From the NCBI RefSeq assembly GCF_000787575.1, contig NW_012236520.1, positions 620,001 through 684,000 of the forward strand: 64,000 nt of DNA, given 5' to 3'. Source of the stretch: Acytostelium subglobosum LB1 (lineage: Eukaryota > Evosea > Eumycetozoa > Acytosteliales > Acytosteliaceae). Of this stretch, positions 35,354 through 47,111 are shown one piece after another (position 1 is the first letter of the stretch; each line of letters opens with the position of its first letter). The notes under the pieces were generated by a model, which was not told the origin of the DNA, made no database searches, and was given only the letters and a program-made list of their open reading frames with translations. The position numbers and the translations under genes were made by a program.

Positions 35354-36605
35354 ATGTCTAAAGTACCAATAACATTGATATCTGGCTTCTTAGGTGCTGG
35401 AAAGGTATGTTCACTCGTCCTCTCAATCAATCACAATCAATCAATCAATCAATGTTGTGAACTAACATAGCTTGATCAATCAGACAACATTCCTCAATTA
35501 TATATTGAATGAACAACATGGAAAGAAGATAGCAGTGATACAGAATGAGTATGGTCAAGAGATTGGAATTGAGACTGCAATGGTTGTCGGTAAAGATGGT
35601 TCAAAGGTGTCTGAATGGTTAGAGTTCCCCAATGGATGTATATGTTGTACAGTCAAAGACGACTTTGTTCGTTCAATCGAGGAGTTACTAAAGAAGAGTG
35701 ATCGATTCGATTACATATTGATCGAATCAACTGGTATGGTATGTATCGAGAGAGAGTGAACGACGCGCTCATATGACGGGAGTCAGACACATTCGCTCAC
35801 TCACTCAATCAAACATACGATGCAGGGCGATCCAGGACAGATTAGTGCTTCACTATGGGTAGATGATGAGTTGGAGTCACCAATATATCTGGATAGCATT
35901 GTTACTATTGTTGATGCAAAGAATATACTTAGACAGGTGGATGAGAAACATCCACAGATGACTGATAAGAAGACGACGTTTACAACAGAGGCCGAACGTC
36001 AGATTGCATTCGCTGATGTTATACTGCTTAATAAGATCGATCTGGTGAACGACAAGCAACAGATCGAGCAGATACATACCAAGATCAAGCAGATCAATCC
36101 ATTGGCCAGCATCATTCACACTGAGCGATCGGTAGTTGACTTGGGTCGCGTACTCGACACCAAATGCTACACGCCCAACCTGGATTTGTTGAAGGACTAC
36201 CTGGATCAGGACAAACAAACTGATTCAGAATGCACGAGTGACTGTCAACATGATGGACATCACCATGGCCATGGCAAGGCTATCACAAGTGGACATTCAA
36301 GTCATGTAAACACAGTATGCATCAAGGAGATGGGATCAGTGGACTTGGTCGAGCTAAACAGGTGGATAGGTGCATTGGTATGGGAGGATTGCAAGGACAG
36401 AGTGTTCCGTATGAAGGGACTAGTGTCGGTAAAGGATGAGGCGGAGAAGTACATCCTTCAAGGTGTCTATGAAACATTTGACACGCAAGCAAGTGGCATT
36501 CAATGGACAGCTGGCGAACCAAGAGAGAACAAGCTAGTATTCATTGGCGAAGACCTGGATCAAGAGTCAATACAACAGTCATTTAAAAGGTTGATCGTTG
36601 GTTGA
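35354..36605 (+). CDS. CobW/ZNG1-type zinc GTPase metallochaperone
   Basis: Exons 35354-35404, 35484-35738 and 35826-36605 join in phase 0, 361 residues. COG0523 GTPases of the ZNG1/CBWD branch deliver zinc to client enzymes such as methionine aminopeptidase. The Walker A GFLGAGKTT is split by the first intron. The metal motif GCICC, the Walker B-like ILIESTGM and the base-specificity NKID all follow. A His-rich segment (HDGHHHGHG) in the C-terminal half suggests metal binding. The CobW C-terminal domain contains GLVSVKDE and a terminal KRLIVG. Other CobW subfamilies cannot be excluded, but eukaryotic copies are nearly all of the ZNG1 type. Confidence 0.92.
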
Positions 36606-36708
36606 CCTTATATGAGTGAGCGCACAAGATTGATTGGATTTATTAATTGATTTGATTGAATGATTGATTGAATGGTTGATTGAGTGTACATTATGAAGCC
36701 ATGATCAT

Positions 36709-37972
36709 TTAGGCAGTTGTTGTCATGTTGGTAGGAGTTGGAGTGAGTGATGGTGTAGGAGTTGGAGTTGGTGATGGAGTTGGTACGAGTTTGCCATCAG
36801 TGTTGTTGGCAAAGAAATAGAGCTTGAGGAGCAGTCCCAAACCTAGATGTAATGCCGCAATGCCAGCACATATGATCAGACCTCTCTTGGTAAAGTCCTC
36901 TTTGAGTGGAGTGAAGATGTTGGTGACAAGGAATGCGCCAGAGACCAATGTACACAGACCGACGATCACCCATTGGAAGATACCAATTGGCACGACACAA
37001 AGTACCGACGCTGGAATAAAGATGAAAAGAGCGTAGCCATAAATGCAGACCATGTCCAACAGACGCAACTGGAGCTTCATCCACTTGAACAACGCCCAAA
37101 GTATGAGAGGAATGGCAAAGGCATATCCAAGAATGGCAATTGTACTGTAGACCAACTTCTTAAAGTCAACCTCCCATGCTATTAATGGTAACAAGTACAA
37201 GTTAGTATGTGTTCGGGAATGGACTGGACGATCATCATGACATTGACAACATACATGAATGATTAGAGCCAATATATTCATTGAGGTTGGCAGTGACAGA
37301 GATGACAAAGATCAATGTGATGGTCGTCCACCATGGTCCATACAGGTCGGGATTCTCTCGAATGTGATGGAAGAATGAGAACTTGAATGGCATCATTGAT
37401 CGGACAAGGCGATGTCCAACTTCGACCGTGTCCACATTGAATAGGAATCGGTAGTATTGAGGTTGATAGAAGCTGTATGTCTTGGTATCCGGTTCATATT
37501 CATTCAAGTTACTCGAAGATGCTGTTGAATAATCAGCATCTACTGGAGGTACTCCTCCAATCCTATCTGAATTATTATTACTATTATTATTATAATTGAT
37601 ATTGTTGTTCTTTGGTGATGTAGTCTTATCTATATCTATTGATGTATGATTGAAGTCTGTACCCAGCGAAGTTAGTTGAGTAGTCCTTGGGTCTATGGAA
37701 GTCGATTAACACATACTCTGGAATTGGAGATCAGGTTGATAGGCTGTAGATTGAGTGCTTGTCGATGGCACTGTTGAGGGAGGGAGTTGTTGTTGAGGTG
37801 TAGGCTGTCTAGTGTAGGTATCATAGTTGATGTTGGTATTTGTGAATATAGCTTGTGGTTGTGAATGATGTTGTTGTTGTTGAGGCTGCTGTTGTGAAGG
37901 TGGAGGTGTACTATTCAAAGGTACCTCTTCAGTTGAGAAGGGATTACCATCCTCATGTTGATTGTAACTCAT
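36709..37972 (-). CDS. YIPF1/YIPF2-type Yip1-domain Golgi membrane protein
   Basis: Exons 37972-37717, 37656-37255 and 37178-36709 keep frame, about 375 residues. Yip1-domain proteins are multi-pass membrane proteins of early secretory and Golgi compartments that interact with Rab GTPases. The N-terminal cytosolic part is Gln/Pro/Asn-rich. The family motif region NPDLYGPWWTTITLIFVIS is at the start of the membrane domain. About five hydrophobic segments follow (for example VYSTIAILGYAFAIPLILWA, ASVLCVVPIGIF, GLIICAGIAALHLGLGLLL). The C-terminus ends in a Pro-Thr repeat facing out of the last helix, which is unusual for the family. The first intron is about 60 bp. Confidence 0.88.
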
Positions 37973-40620
37973 TGTTTGAACAAGTCAAGTTATCTATAAA
38001 TCCTGTTTATCTGTTTGTTATACTTGTTATATTTGTTATACTTTGTTTGTGATGGGATGGATGAGTAAGTATGAATATGGTGTGAGAAAGAGCAGGAGAG
38101 AGTAGAGTACCCACATTCAAGCTGCCTTCACATGTGCCCCTGTGGCTTGTCAACATCATACCCCTATCAAGTTGTAGTAGTGCTTCATCCGTTCACTCAT
38201 TCTCGCATCTAATACACTCATGCACATCAATATTATTGCACCACTTTCACACAAGCCACCCCCACTTGCACCTTCCCTTGAGATTAAGGAGGGGATTGAT
38301 GCCCTGGGACTCAGTCTACAAAACTTCAACATTTTGATGGAAAGAGATAATTACAAGTACAAATATATCTATTTTAGTAGTTAATTTAATAAATAATATA
38401 TATAATTTTATATATAATTAAAATGTCGTTTGGCTCAAAACCCAACATTATATATGATATATTGTGGTGACATTCAGTATTGTTTGTTCAAATATTGACC
38501 AGTAATTATTGATCAATATTAACATAACAGACTGATTGTCCAGTCCAGTCAGTCAGTCTTGGTAAATAATATCCTTGACCTTCTTGACCTTGGTTTGATA
38601 TGTTTTGGTTTGAGGTGGATAGGCAGTTGGCGTGGATAATCAAACGAAAGAATAGTTTAAACATAGAGAGCAGATCTAACTAAAGTGCTCCTCAAAGTAA
38701 ACAAACTACCTATCTATCTAATTAATTATTATTAATGTTAGTTTCATTTGCCAATATATTATAATAATTGATGATAGGTACATACAATTGATTATCTTTC
38801 CATTATTCTATTTATATTATAAACCTTCTTATATATGGTTGATGTTCTTAGTCATCTATAATTCCTTTGTTTACTGGTACTTCCCGTGAAACATTTGAAT
38901 ACTGTCAATTGTTTGAGGAACCTTGAAAGTCTACTCCTAGGAGGTCGGTAAATCATTCTATTCTATCTATCTATCTATATATATCACTTTTATAAGTATG
39001 TATATTTAATCTACCAAGCCAATGTCGTAAGTAAGTACAACAACTAGTTGGCTTGAGGTAGGTGTGATGAAAGGTTGAGTTGGGTTGGGCAGAAAGTTAA
39101 AGTTTATTAACTCTCTCTATCTCTATCTATTATTAAGTTAAGTAAGTTTGTTGGATTGGATGGCCCTGCAATTACATCAACCAACTACCAACTTGTTGCC
39201 AAGATTAAGATGGATGAAGGGAGCTTGCTTGAGCTATTAATAATTTATTGGATAATGGTCGGTTGTTTGTTTGTTTGTTTGATGAATGATTGAATGACTG
39301 ATTGTTGATGTTGATGTTGATGTTGAGGTTGTTGTTTTAATGTCGTGATAATCAAACAGGCCAAACCAAGGTGACCATCCATCTTCATCATCGCATACCT
39401 CATACTTACTTACTTGCATATACTTACTAACTCAACACACACATCATTCACATCCATTCATTCACTCACTCATCTAATCAACACGTTGATGTGTGTGTGT
39501 GATGGTGTTAGAGTGTTGGTGTGATCCATGCCTGATCCCATCACACCCAAACTACCAATGGTATGCAGTGATGTACATCACATGTGATGTCCAGGCGCGC
39601 CTCTACCTGCCACATTGACGATCGGTTTGTAGGTGGCGATCCACTTTCCTTTCCACCTCTTAAACATGAGAGTGACTGATTGGAATGATGATTGAGTGGT
39701 TGGATGGTAAGTGTGTGTGATCAGATGTGTGGGAGCGCGCATCCGACGATCGACGGACGTCCATGAGCCAGTGGTGGGTTGCAGTGTGATGATGGATTGA
39801 TTGATGGTGGGTGGTGGCTCGTTCGTGGGGATACGATGTACTACACGACCTATGAAGAGAGTTCCCACTACAACCATCTTTTAAGAGCTCTTCATTCATG
39901 CATATGTCTTCTCACTATTGATAATACATACACATACACCCACATTTCCACATTCATCCAACCAATCAATCAATCAATCAATCAACCAATCAAACAACAC
40001 ACATCATAACAGATCATCACCTAGGAATCTGATGATGGTTTCGTTTCGTCGTATTCGTTAATCATCAGCTGTAACACGATGATTGATTGACTTGAGTGAT
40101 TGATTGGGTGGGAGTGCGGGGGTGTGTGGATTGCGAATGAAGAGCGTTGTTGGCTCATCCTTGGTCAGTCCATCACCATACTTAGATACCTATCTCCAAC
40201 AACAATATTATTTGTTCGAGTTTCCAAAGTCCAAGTATTTGTTTATGGGCTCTAGCGTAACTTACTTGTGATTTCAAGCATTTCTTATGTATGACATTTC
40301 ATACATACACACAATCGACTTTGAATTAATCAGATAAGATTGTACACACTTAATCTTGTTATTATTATAATGATTGATCATATGGCTAATATGATGATGA
40401 TAAATTAAAGGATCGGTGGAAGTGTTGCCACCTCCCAAGATGCTGCTGCCGCCACTGCTGATGCTACTGTTATCTATGTTTGTATCACATCAATGTAGAC
40501 GATTCAGAAGGCAGAACTTCCAGGATTATTGATCAAAATTTGGCACTTTATTTTATGTCACATGCACAGATACTTTAAAGACGAACAATTGTTAACAACC
40601 TCTTTGTACAAACTTTTGCA
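37973..40620. other. 2.6-kb spacer without a supported gene
   Basis: AT-rich with simple repeats (CTAT near 38965, GTTT near 39265, CAAT near 39965). Frames over 60 codons are repeat-built. A 16-bp perfect palindrome, ACATCACATGTGATGT, lies at 39575-39590, followed at once by the palindrome AGGCGCGCCT (39593-39602). AGCCAA/TTGGCT inverted arms lie around 39015-39053. I see no tRNA or known structural RNA. Confidence 0.4.
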
Positions 40621-42045
40621 ATGGATATTACTCTACCATTTTATCTGATTAAGCAGAACATCCTCCTTTGGGCATTCAAAGGGAGCATACAAAGCAAACG
40701 ATATGGCAGGAAATGGGCGCTGTCACTAGGCCTGGTCAGTTGGCAAGTCCATTTATTCATTAGATGTCTGAACGATAAATTGCATGTATACACACTCACG
40801 ACCCTTATAGACACTGTCCGACACCTTCAAGCGGCAAATCTATATTCTGTCGTTTCAAATGACATACGTGTCTCGGGTTGCCTTGCAGCGGAGGACGACT
40901 TCTACTACTTTTCAAGAAATTTTGATTACTTTGACAGAATCAACATTCGATGGACGATAGAAAAACCCTTGTCAATCGACCTCCTTTCACAGTGTTCGCA
41001 TCAAGACATTATCAACCGATGGACACACCTCTCATTGTTCATTAACCATGGTCTTTCAAGTATTTACAAGAGCATCTCGAGCCAGTGTCATCAAGTGGAG
41101 CACCTGTCACTTTCCACTGACCCAGAATACTACCGATCAAGTGGCAACTTAGCGTTAGAAATCATCAGTGGCATTATCAAAGAGCCCTTGGGTGTCAGAC
41201 TCCGGTCATTGGCATTCAACGACATCAATGTCCATCTTGCCCAGTATGAGTTGTTTGACTCACTCGGGCAGCTTGCCAACTTGTCAACTCTCAAGATCCA
41301 CATCCCCCAATCATATGCCTGGTTACCAGAGAATACCAACGATGTTGTCAAGTCGTTGTATGATTACCTCACCAAACCAAGCACCCATCTCCACAAGTTG
41401 GAGATTAACATCATTCTCCATGAAGTAGATGGCCATCATCTCCTGCAGCACCTATTCGCAGATGAATCATGCACCATCCAGAAGCTGACAATACATGAAT
41501 GCGCATGCTGCTTTCCAATAAATGGATGCCGTCCCCTGCTCAAGCTCAAGATCACTCTTGATCCCATCGAATTCCATGACCATTGCCATTACATTGATAC
41601 CACTGAAGACAAGGAAATGCTGTACGAGATCTACTATGGTAACACCTCGCTGGCCAGTCCACATCTGCGAACCAATCCAGTTGGGATTCAAGATCGATAT
41701 GTTCATCTTCTCAATTCATTGTCCCATGTGCGTCATCTCCATTTGATAATGACACAAAACGAATCCATATACCACTTTGTCAATATGATCAGTTGGTCTT
41801 CATCCATCTCTAATTGTATCACCCTGCAAACATCCTTCATGGATCGTGATATGACGATCAATCATTATGGCGATATTCTCGACGAATCCATCAGGCGATG
41901 TACCAAGTTTCAACTCCTGTACATCACAAATGTATTCGAGGAAAGAGTATCAAAGAGACTAGAGCAGCCATTGATCGACAGATTGCAACAGGTCATCAAT
42001 CAACACGCAAGCATTTGGAATAAAGACACGTGCATTGACCGATAG
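40621..42045 (+). CDS. F-box-like dictyostelid family protein
   Basis: A single exon encodes 474 residues. The start LPFYLIKQNILLWAF followed by RKWALSLGLVSWQVHLFI has the shape of an F-box (LP..I..I...., then LALVSxxW). The rest is irregular LRR-like sequence (VEHLSLSTD, VRLRSLAFNDI, NLSTLKIHIP, LHKLEINIIL, VRHLHLIM). No catalytic motif is seen. The second F-box-like gene near 60066 shares the RLSLVSW signature and general plan, so they may be members of one amplified family. Its role would be ubiquitin-ligase substrate recognition if the F-box is real. The reading frame is intact and codon use resembles neighbouring genes. Confidence 0.6.
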   Translation: MDITLPFYLIKQNILLWAFKGSIQSKRYGRKWALSLGLVSWQVHLFIRCLNDKLHVYTLTTLIDTVRHLQAANLYSVVSNDIRVSGCLAAEDDFYYFSRNFDYFDRINIRWTIEKPLSIDLLSQCSHQDIINRWTHLSLFINHGLSSIYKSISSQCHQVEHLSLSTDPEYYRSSGNLALEIISGIIKEPLGVRLRSLAFNDINVHLAQYELFDSLGQLANLSTLKIHIPQSYAWLPENTNDVVKSLYDYLTKPSTHLHKLEINIILHEVDGHHLLQHLFADESCTIQKLTIHECACCFPINGCRPLLKLKITLDPIEFHDHCHYIDTTEDKEMLYEIYYGNTSLASPHLRTNPVGIQDRYVHLLNSLSHVRHLHLIMTQNESIYHFVNMISWSSSISNCITLQTSFMDRDMTINHYGDILDESIRRCTKFQLLYITNVFEERVSKRLEQPLIDRLQQVINQHASIWNKDTCIDR

Positions 42046-42417
42046 GAACTATTGTTGAGATGATCGATCATGGTAGGTGGTAGTGACTATTGATTTGATT
42101 TCCAGTGACTCATCGATATTCATTACACCTTTTGGAATCATGGCAACGTCGTGATGCTAATACACAAAGGTAAAGTGCTCAACAAAAATAGATTCTTTAG
42201 AATTTTGATGACCATTGGAAAATTGATGACGAAATTCATGGTCACATAGAATGCAAAGGTTCCCCCTTTTGGTGAATCCAAAAGAATCCATTCAAAGTCC
42301 GAGTTCACTTCATAAAAGGATGACGATGGTCAATGAAGGATTACAAGCATCGTTCAAATCAAATATACTTTGATACATACATACATACATACATATATAC
42401 ATATAATATAATAAAAG

Positions 42418-42856
42418 ATGGAGAACATTAGAAGAATATTGACTAATAGGTCAGAGTATGCTACCAACTTTAGCAACAACTACTTCCCAGAGGTTATTGC
42501 AGAGGTTGAGGATAGCATAAAGAACAATAGAGTGGTCGTTGTTGGAATGGCCTACAATCCACATGTCAAGGAGATAAGAAATCAATTGACCGCTGCTGGT
42601 ATTGACTTTAAGTATCTGGAGTATGGTAGCTATTTCTCTGGCTGGGGTATGTTATATCACTTATGTTCATTCATCGTCATCTTTCATTTATACATACTCA
42701 TTCAATTCAATCAATCATATATATATAGACAAGAGATTGGCAATCAAGATGTGGAGTGGATTCCCAACTTTCCCACAAGTGTTCCGTGATGGTCAACTGA
42801 TAGGAGGTGCTGATGTCGCTGTCCAGGAGCTCAAGGATGGAAAGTTCAAGCAGTAA
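42418..42856 (+). CDS. glutaredoxin-fold protein lacking the catalytic cysteine
   Basis: Exons 42418-42646 and 42729-42856 join through a split Asp codon, 118 residues. The glutaredoxin fold is clear: VVVVGMAYNPHVKEIRNQL, the cis-Pro loop GFPTFPQVFRDG and the glutathione-binding IGGADVA. Where active glutaredoxins have CPYC or CGFS, this protein has AYNPHV, so it cannot do dithiol or monothiol chemistry at that site. The segment EYGSYFSGWDKRLAIKMWSG resembles a bacterial branch of glutaredoxin-related proteins that also lacks CPYC, as I recall it. The role is therefore unknown; glutathione or iron-sulfur binding without redox is possible. There is no presequence. Confidence 0.82.
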
Positions 42857-43182
42857 TCCAATGTCCAATCATTCATTCATATCACATCCCCCAACCTCTC
42901 CTCCATTTATTTACCCATATGGACAGATTATATTATCTGTCTTTATAAAGTACCTGTAATAAAGTGAACTTTGAAATCCAAAGGATACAATAACCTACAT
43001 ACCTATTATCATCATTATCATCATCATCATCTAAATGAGTCACCCATCACATTGATTGCAATGAGTCATCATTTTCCTGTTAAGCGACCACACCCTCTCA
43101 AGTTTGACAAGCGACACTTGAATCCTAAACTAGGGTTCAACTTCATGTTTATTCATTCATTCATATAGAGTGAACACAAAGT

Positions 43183-45125
43183 ATGAGCAGCAGTAGTAGT
43201 AGTAAAGCTGTGTCGACGGCAACGTCAACACAGCCAACAACATCAACAACAGCAACAGCAACAACATCAGTCCTAAAGTCAGGCCTTTCAGGTGCATTCT
43301 ATCTGATAGGCTTGCAGATGGCCAGTCGTCTGTTCACATTTGTACTCAACACATGGATGGTGTCAGCAGTCGATCCAAGCGTATTGGGTGTGTTTGCAAT
43401 CAAGTACCAACTGTTGGCATCGTTTGTGCTGTTTCTAAGCCGCGAGGCTATAAGACGCACTTGTATCCGTGCTGATCTGTCACAGGGTGGTGCACGCGAA
43501 CTACAACGCTTCATAAACCTCAGTTGGATGGTGGTGCCATGTGGACTTGTTCTATCGGTGTGTGGCGAGCGACTACTCAATCACTGGAGCACCGATGAGG
43601 AGCGACTCATACCCGATCACGACCTTGGTCTTGTCCTATTCACCCTTGCCAGCTTCCTCGAACTACTCAGCGAGCCCGTCTACATCCTCACACAGAACAT
43701 GCTCCTCTTCAAAGTGCGCACCTTTGTCGAAGGCTCTGCACTCTTTCTCAAAGCTCTAGCCACATACTACTTTGTTGTAATCACCAAGGTAAGTCAGCCA
43801 TATGGCTGACAGGCGAATGCTACAGCAACTCAGAGTTCAACACACGCCACTCACACAATCATACACAAAGGATGGACTCAAAGGCTTTGGATACGCTCAG
43901 ATTATATACTCTGTAGTACTCTTGATTGGATATTATGGTAACTTTATCATTGGAATACTTCAATATGATCGATCAAACATGTCAGGGAAGTTTACGTCTG
44001 GTGTCCAGATCACTTCTTTCAATCAACTATTACCAAGACGACCGAGTATTGGCACTGGCACCAGCAAGGATAAGGAGAGAGACAGAGACATCTTTGGCAA
44101 GGATCTGGTCGACATGACAATGTTGTACACATGGCAATCAATTCAGAAACTACTGTTGACAGAGGGCGAGAAGATTGTACTTTATCTGTCACAGAGCTTG
44201 GTGTCACAGGCCATCTTCTCGGTTGTGTCCAACTTGGGCTCGCTCGTGGCTAGGTTCTTCTTCCAGCCCATCGAAGAGACCTGCTTCACAATGTTCCCAA
44301 AGCTCTTTGGAGCAAAGTCTCGCAAGGATGATTGGGCCGACTCGTCCAAAGTGCTCACATTGCTAATGAAGGTTATGTCGATTGTTGCATTTATCTTTAT
44401 TGCATTCGGACCAGCATTCTCTGAGCTATTGCTCAACATACTATATCCCAACACAAGATTCAGTACTGGCGACGCGGGTCTAGTCCTCGGAGTCTATTGT
44501 GTCTACGTCGGATTCATGGCAGTCAATGGAGTATCCGAGGCATTCGTACACAGTGTATCCAAGACCGATCAACTCAAGACACTCAACTGGATACTCTTTC
44601 TCATTGGCCTACTCTACCTATTCCTCACCTACATCTTCTCCACACTCTGGGGCACAATAGGTATCATCCTGGCCAACTGTATCAGTATGTATCGACATCC
44701 ATCAAGCCGGCTGGCCACACTCAGACCTCCCTAACACCGCACACACCATACAGACATGCTGGCGAGGATCATATATAGCGTATACTTTATGAATGGCTTC
44801 TTTAAGGGATGCAAGGGCTTTAGTCTAGCCTCTATGCTACCAAACAAGTTGCCACTACTACTATTTGGACTATCATTCATCATGACCAATATCACTGGAC
44901 ACTACTACTCTGGTGTTGCCATCAGAAACATACTCATTCATGTTGGTACAGGTGCACTATGCTTTGGATTGGTATTAATATCATTGTAAGTTGTTGTTTG
45001 ATTGATCATCAGTCCATATCCAGGACCATTCATTCATTAACCTCAAACAACCACAACATAGGTACCTTACAGAGGGCAACACATTCAGAGAGGTCAGAAG
45101 GATAATCAAGTCCAAACAACAATGA
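43183..45125 (+). CDS. rft1: RFT1, ER lipid-linked oligosaccharide flippase family
   Basis: Exons 43183-43788, 43871-44684, 44754-44985 and 45062-45125 give about 571 residues. The acceptor at 43870 is the least certain join. RFT1 is a multi-pass ER protein needed for N-glycosylation, acting on the Man5-dolichol intermediate. The N-terminus is Ser/Thr-rich, followed by GAFYLIGLQMASRLFTFVLN and SREAIRRTCIRAD, both typical of the family, and about a dozen hydrophobic helices. RFFFQPIEETCFTMFPKLF and GVSEAFVHSV are further RFT1 signatures. The short last exon encodes a basic cytosolic tail (EVRRIIKSKQQ). A poly-charged loop insert (KDKERDRD) separates two helices. Confidence 0.93.
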
Positions 45126-45187
45126 ACGACCATTTGTGTGTACAATGTAGTGATTGATCATTCCAATCGATCAATCAATGGATGGAC

Positions 45188-46087
45188 TCAGCCATGTAGT
45201 AGTTTGTTTATTGTATGAAAGATTGATGGCTTCTTCTCTGCAGTGTATAAGGTCTCTTTGATCTTGTCCAGTACAGCAAGGTCATCATCATCACTGGCAT
45301 CACAAACATATTGTTTCAAATGTATTGTTGATATATGTTTACATCCACTATGTATCTTTAACCTATTACTACTGCTACTACTACTATTGCTGATACTGCT
45401 ACTACTGCTACTGCTGGATGATGATCCAATGTTGATACTACTACCACTGCTGACACTACTGACATTACTACCATTACTATCGGCACCTGCTACATCAACT
45501 ATTGTTGCTTGACTGCTTGATATATCGTCGAGGAAGCGAACGATGGAGTCCTCCTCGATGTTGTTGTTTGTTATCTGTGTATTTACAATCTCCATCATGG
45601 CTTTGGTCACTTTGACCAGTTGCCTCTTGGTGTTGGCGTCACAGCTACTGCTGTCCTTCAACTTGATGCCCACCTTCTTGGGCGAGACGACCGCGGGGAA
45701 GAGTCCGCGCAGAAAGAAGAAGCCTCCCACAGCGATCGGCCAGTGATCGGGGTACTTCTTGGAGACGATGCGACGTAGTGTGCTGGCGATGGTGGTGATC
45801 ACTCCGGGTAGGGGTGCCGCGTCCTTGCCGCGATGACATAGACAGATTGTGTTTAGTGTGTCTCGGGCAACTTCTTGCGGGTCCAGTGTGTCCAACGCAC
45901 TGGCCTTACATCTGGCAATGACTCCATTGACCACCCTTGCAAAGTATTGTCTAATCTCTGTGTTCTCCATGAATAAGTTGATCAAATCTGTCGAAGCCGA
46001 GTCATTCCTAAACAATGTCGATGCAGAGAATGATCCTTCCAACTCCTTCTCTACAAAGTATTCAAGAAGTTCATTGTTATTCATCAT
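45188..46087 (-). CDS. RasGAP-domain protein
   Basis: A single exon encodes 299 residues, of which about the first 190 form a RasGAP fold. The arginine-finger loop is STLFRNDSASTDLINLFME (compare TLFRATTLAS in p120GAP). The second signature GGFFFLRGLFPAVVSPKKVG matches the FLRFxxPAxxSP block that holds the finger loop in place. A Ser-homopolymer linker and a short C-terminal tail follow. RasGAPs speed GTP hydrolysis on Ras, which in Dictyostelium shapes chemotactic signalling and macropinocytosis. The protein is small, little more than the catalytic domain; no IQ, C2 or PH domain is present. Confidence 0.85.
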   Translation of the reverse strand: MMNNNELLEYFVEKELEGSFSASTLFRNDSASTDLINLFMENTEIRQYFARVVNGVIARCKASALDTLDPQEVARDTLNTICLCHRGKDAAPLPGVITTIASTLRRIVSKKYPDHWPIAVGGFFFLRGLFPAVVSPKKVGIKLKDSSSCDANTKRQLVKVTKAMMEIVNTQITNNNIEEDSIVRFLDDISSSQATIVDVAGADSNGSNVSSVSSGSSINIGSSSSSSSSSSISNSSSSSSNRLKIHSGCKHISTIHLKQYVCDASDDDDLAVLDKIKETLYTAEKKPSIFHTINKLLHG

Positions 46088-46098
46088 TATCTGATTGA

Positions 46099-46134
<36 letters not shown>

Positions 46135-47111
46135 ATATATATACAAATAATTATATCTCTATCCAAATGGTAATATGTGGAGAGTTAGAAGTGATTGATT
46201 GGATGGTTGATATCAACTTTGATCAAACATCATCAGGTCACAAGTCAATCAATCAACCTATCATTCATTCATTCATTATGGCAGAGTGAGGCAAGCTAGT
46301 TTATGAGACAAGCTGCGCTACCTGCGAATGAATCTGCAAGGATTGCTCAGTTTATTCAATTGTCGGAAGCCGCTCAGATTCAAGATGGATGGATGAACCA
46401 TTGCAACACAAGGCTATCGGATTGAATAGAACCTTGATGGGCAAATACAAGGTGAAGAGACGCACCCCCATCCCCCACTAAGCCCTTGTTCGATACTTTG
46501 GGCATGGGGCACCACCCACACGCGTTAAGTCTATCTTTGCAAAACCCTCAAGACTAGGTGAGTGATGCGAGTAGTAATGCTAATCATTCACATCACTACA
46601 ACAAATAATATCTTTGCAGTGTCTGTATGTCATTGATTCATTCATTCATCAATGTTGACTCGCATTGATCACATTGCTGGAAACAGAGAGGAACTCGTCT
46701 TTTGGGTCTTTGACTTAAGAGATCAGAGTATAAGTGATTGATGGAGATAAGTTGGATGTGATGGGTTATTTATTGGCATTATTATACATTGGGTTTAGTT
46801 GATGGTACATCCACCTATTGCTGGTGATGGCGATGACTGCGAGTTTGTATGATTGATTGATTGATTGATTGAATGATTGAATGATTGGTTGGTTGGTTGA
46901 AGGATTGATCTACCTCCAAGAGTGTATGAGGTTGGTTGATGGTGTAGTAGTCAATGACTACTTATACTGTTACATTCATAACATACTACATATATATATT
47001 ATGGGTCTGGCGCGCCAAGTCCAAGTCTAAGACCATGAGATGAGTGTGTGATTGATTGAGTGATTGAACCATGGACATTGGACCTTGGAGATCAAACTAA
47101 CTATATAGTTA
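46088..47111. other. spacer with possible structured segment
   Basis: An (AAAT)n run at about 46102-46135 lies upstream of the RasGAP gene. Around 46464-46509 the sequence turns C/G-rich and can pair CCCAT with ATGGG and GCCC with GGGC, forming a bulged hairpin. On the minus strand ACCCATAA (46999-47006) matches the upstream element described for Dictyostelium small-RNA genes, followed by a TA run. An odd palindrome GTAGTCA-A-TGACTAC lies near 46945-46962. No RNA family is recognised. Confidence 0.3.

Noticed and set aside
39578-39899. Two overlapping minus-strand frames of 79-99 codons
   Set aside because: His/Ser/Thr-rich products of ATTG/CACT repeats, with no start context or domain.
40015-40085. 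TGATGATGG and CTGA motifs hinting at a C/D-box snoRNA
   Set aside because: The order and spacing of the boxes are wrong and no terminal stem is seen.
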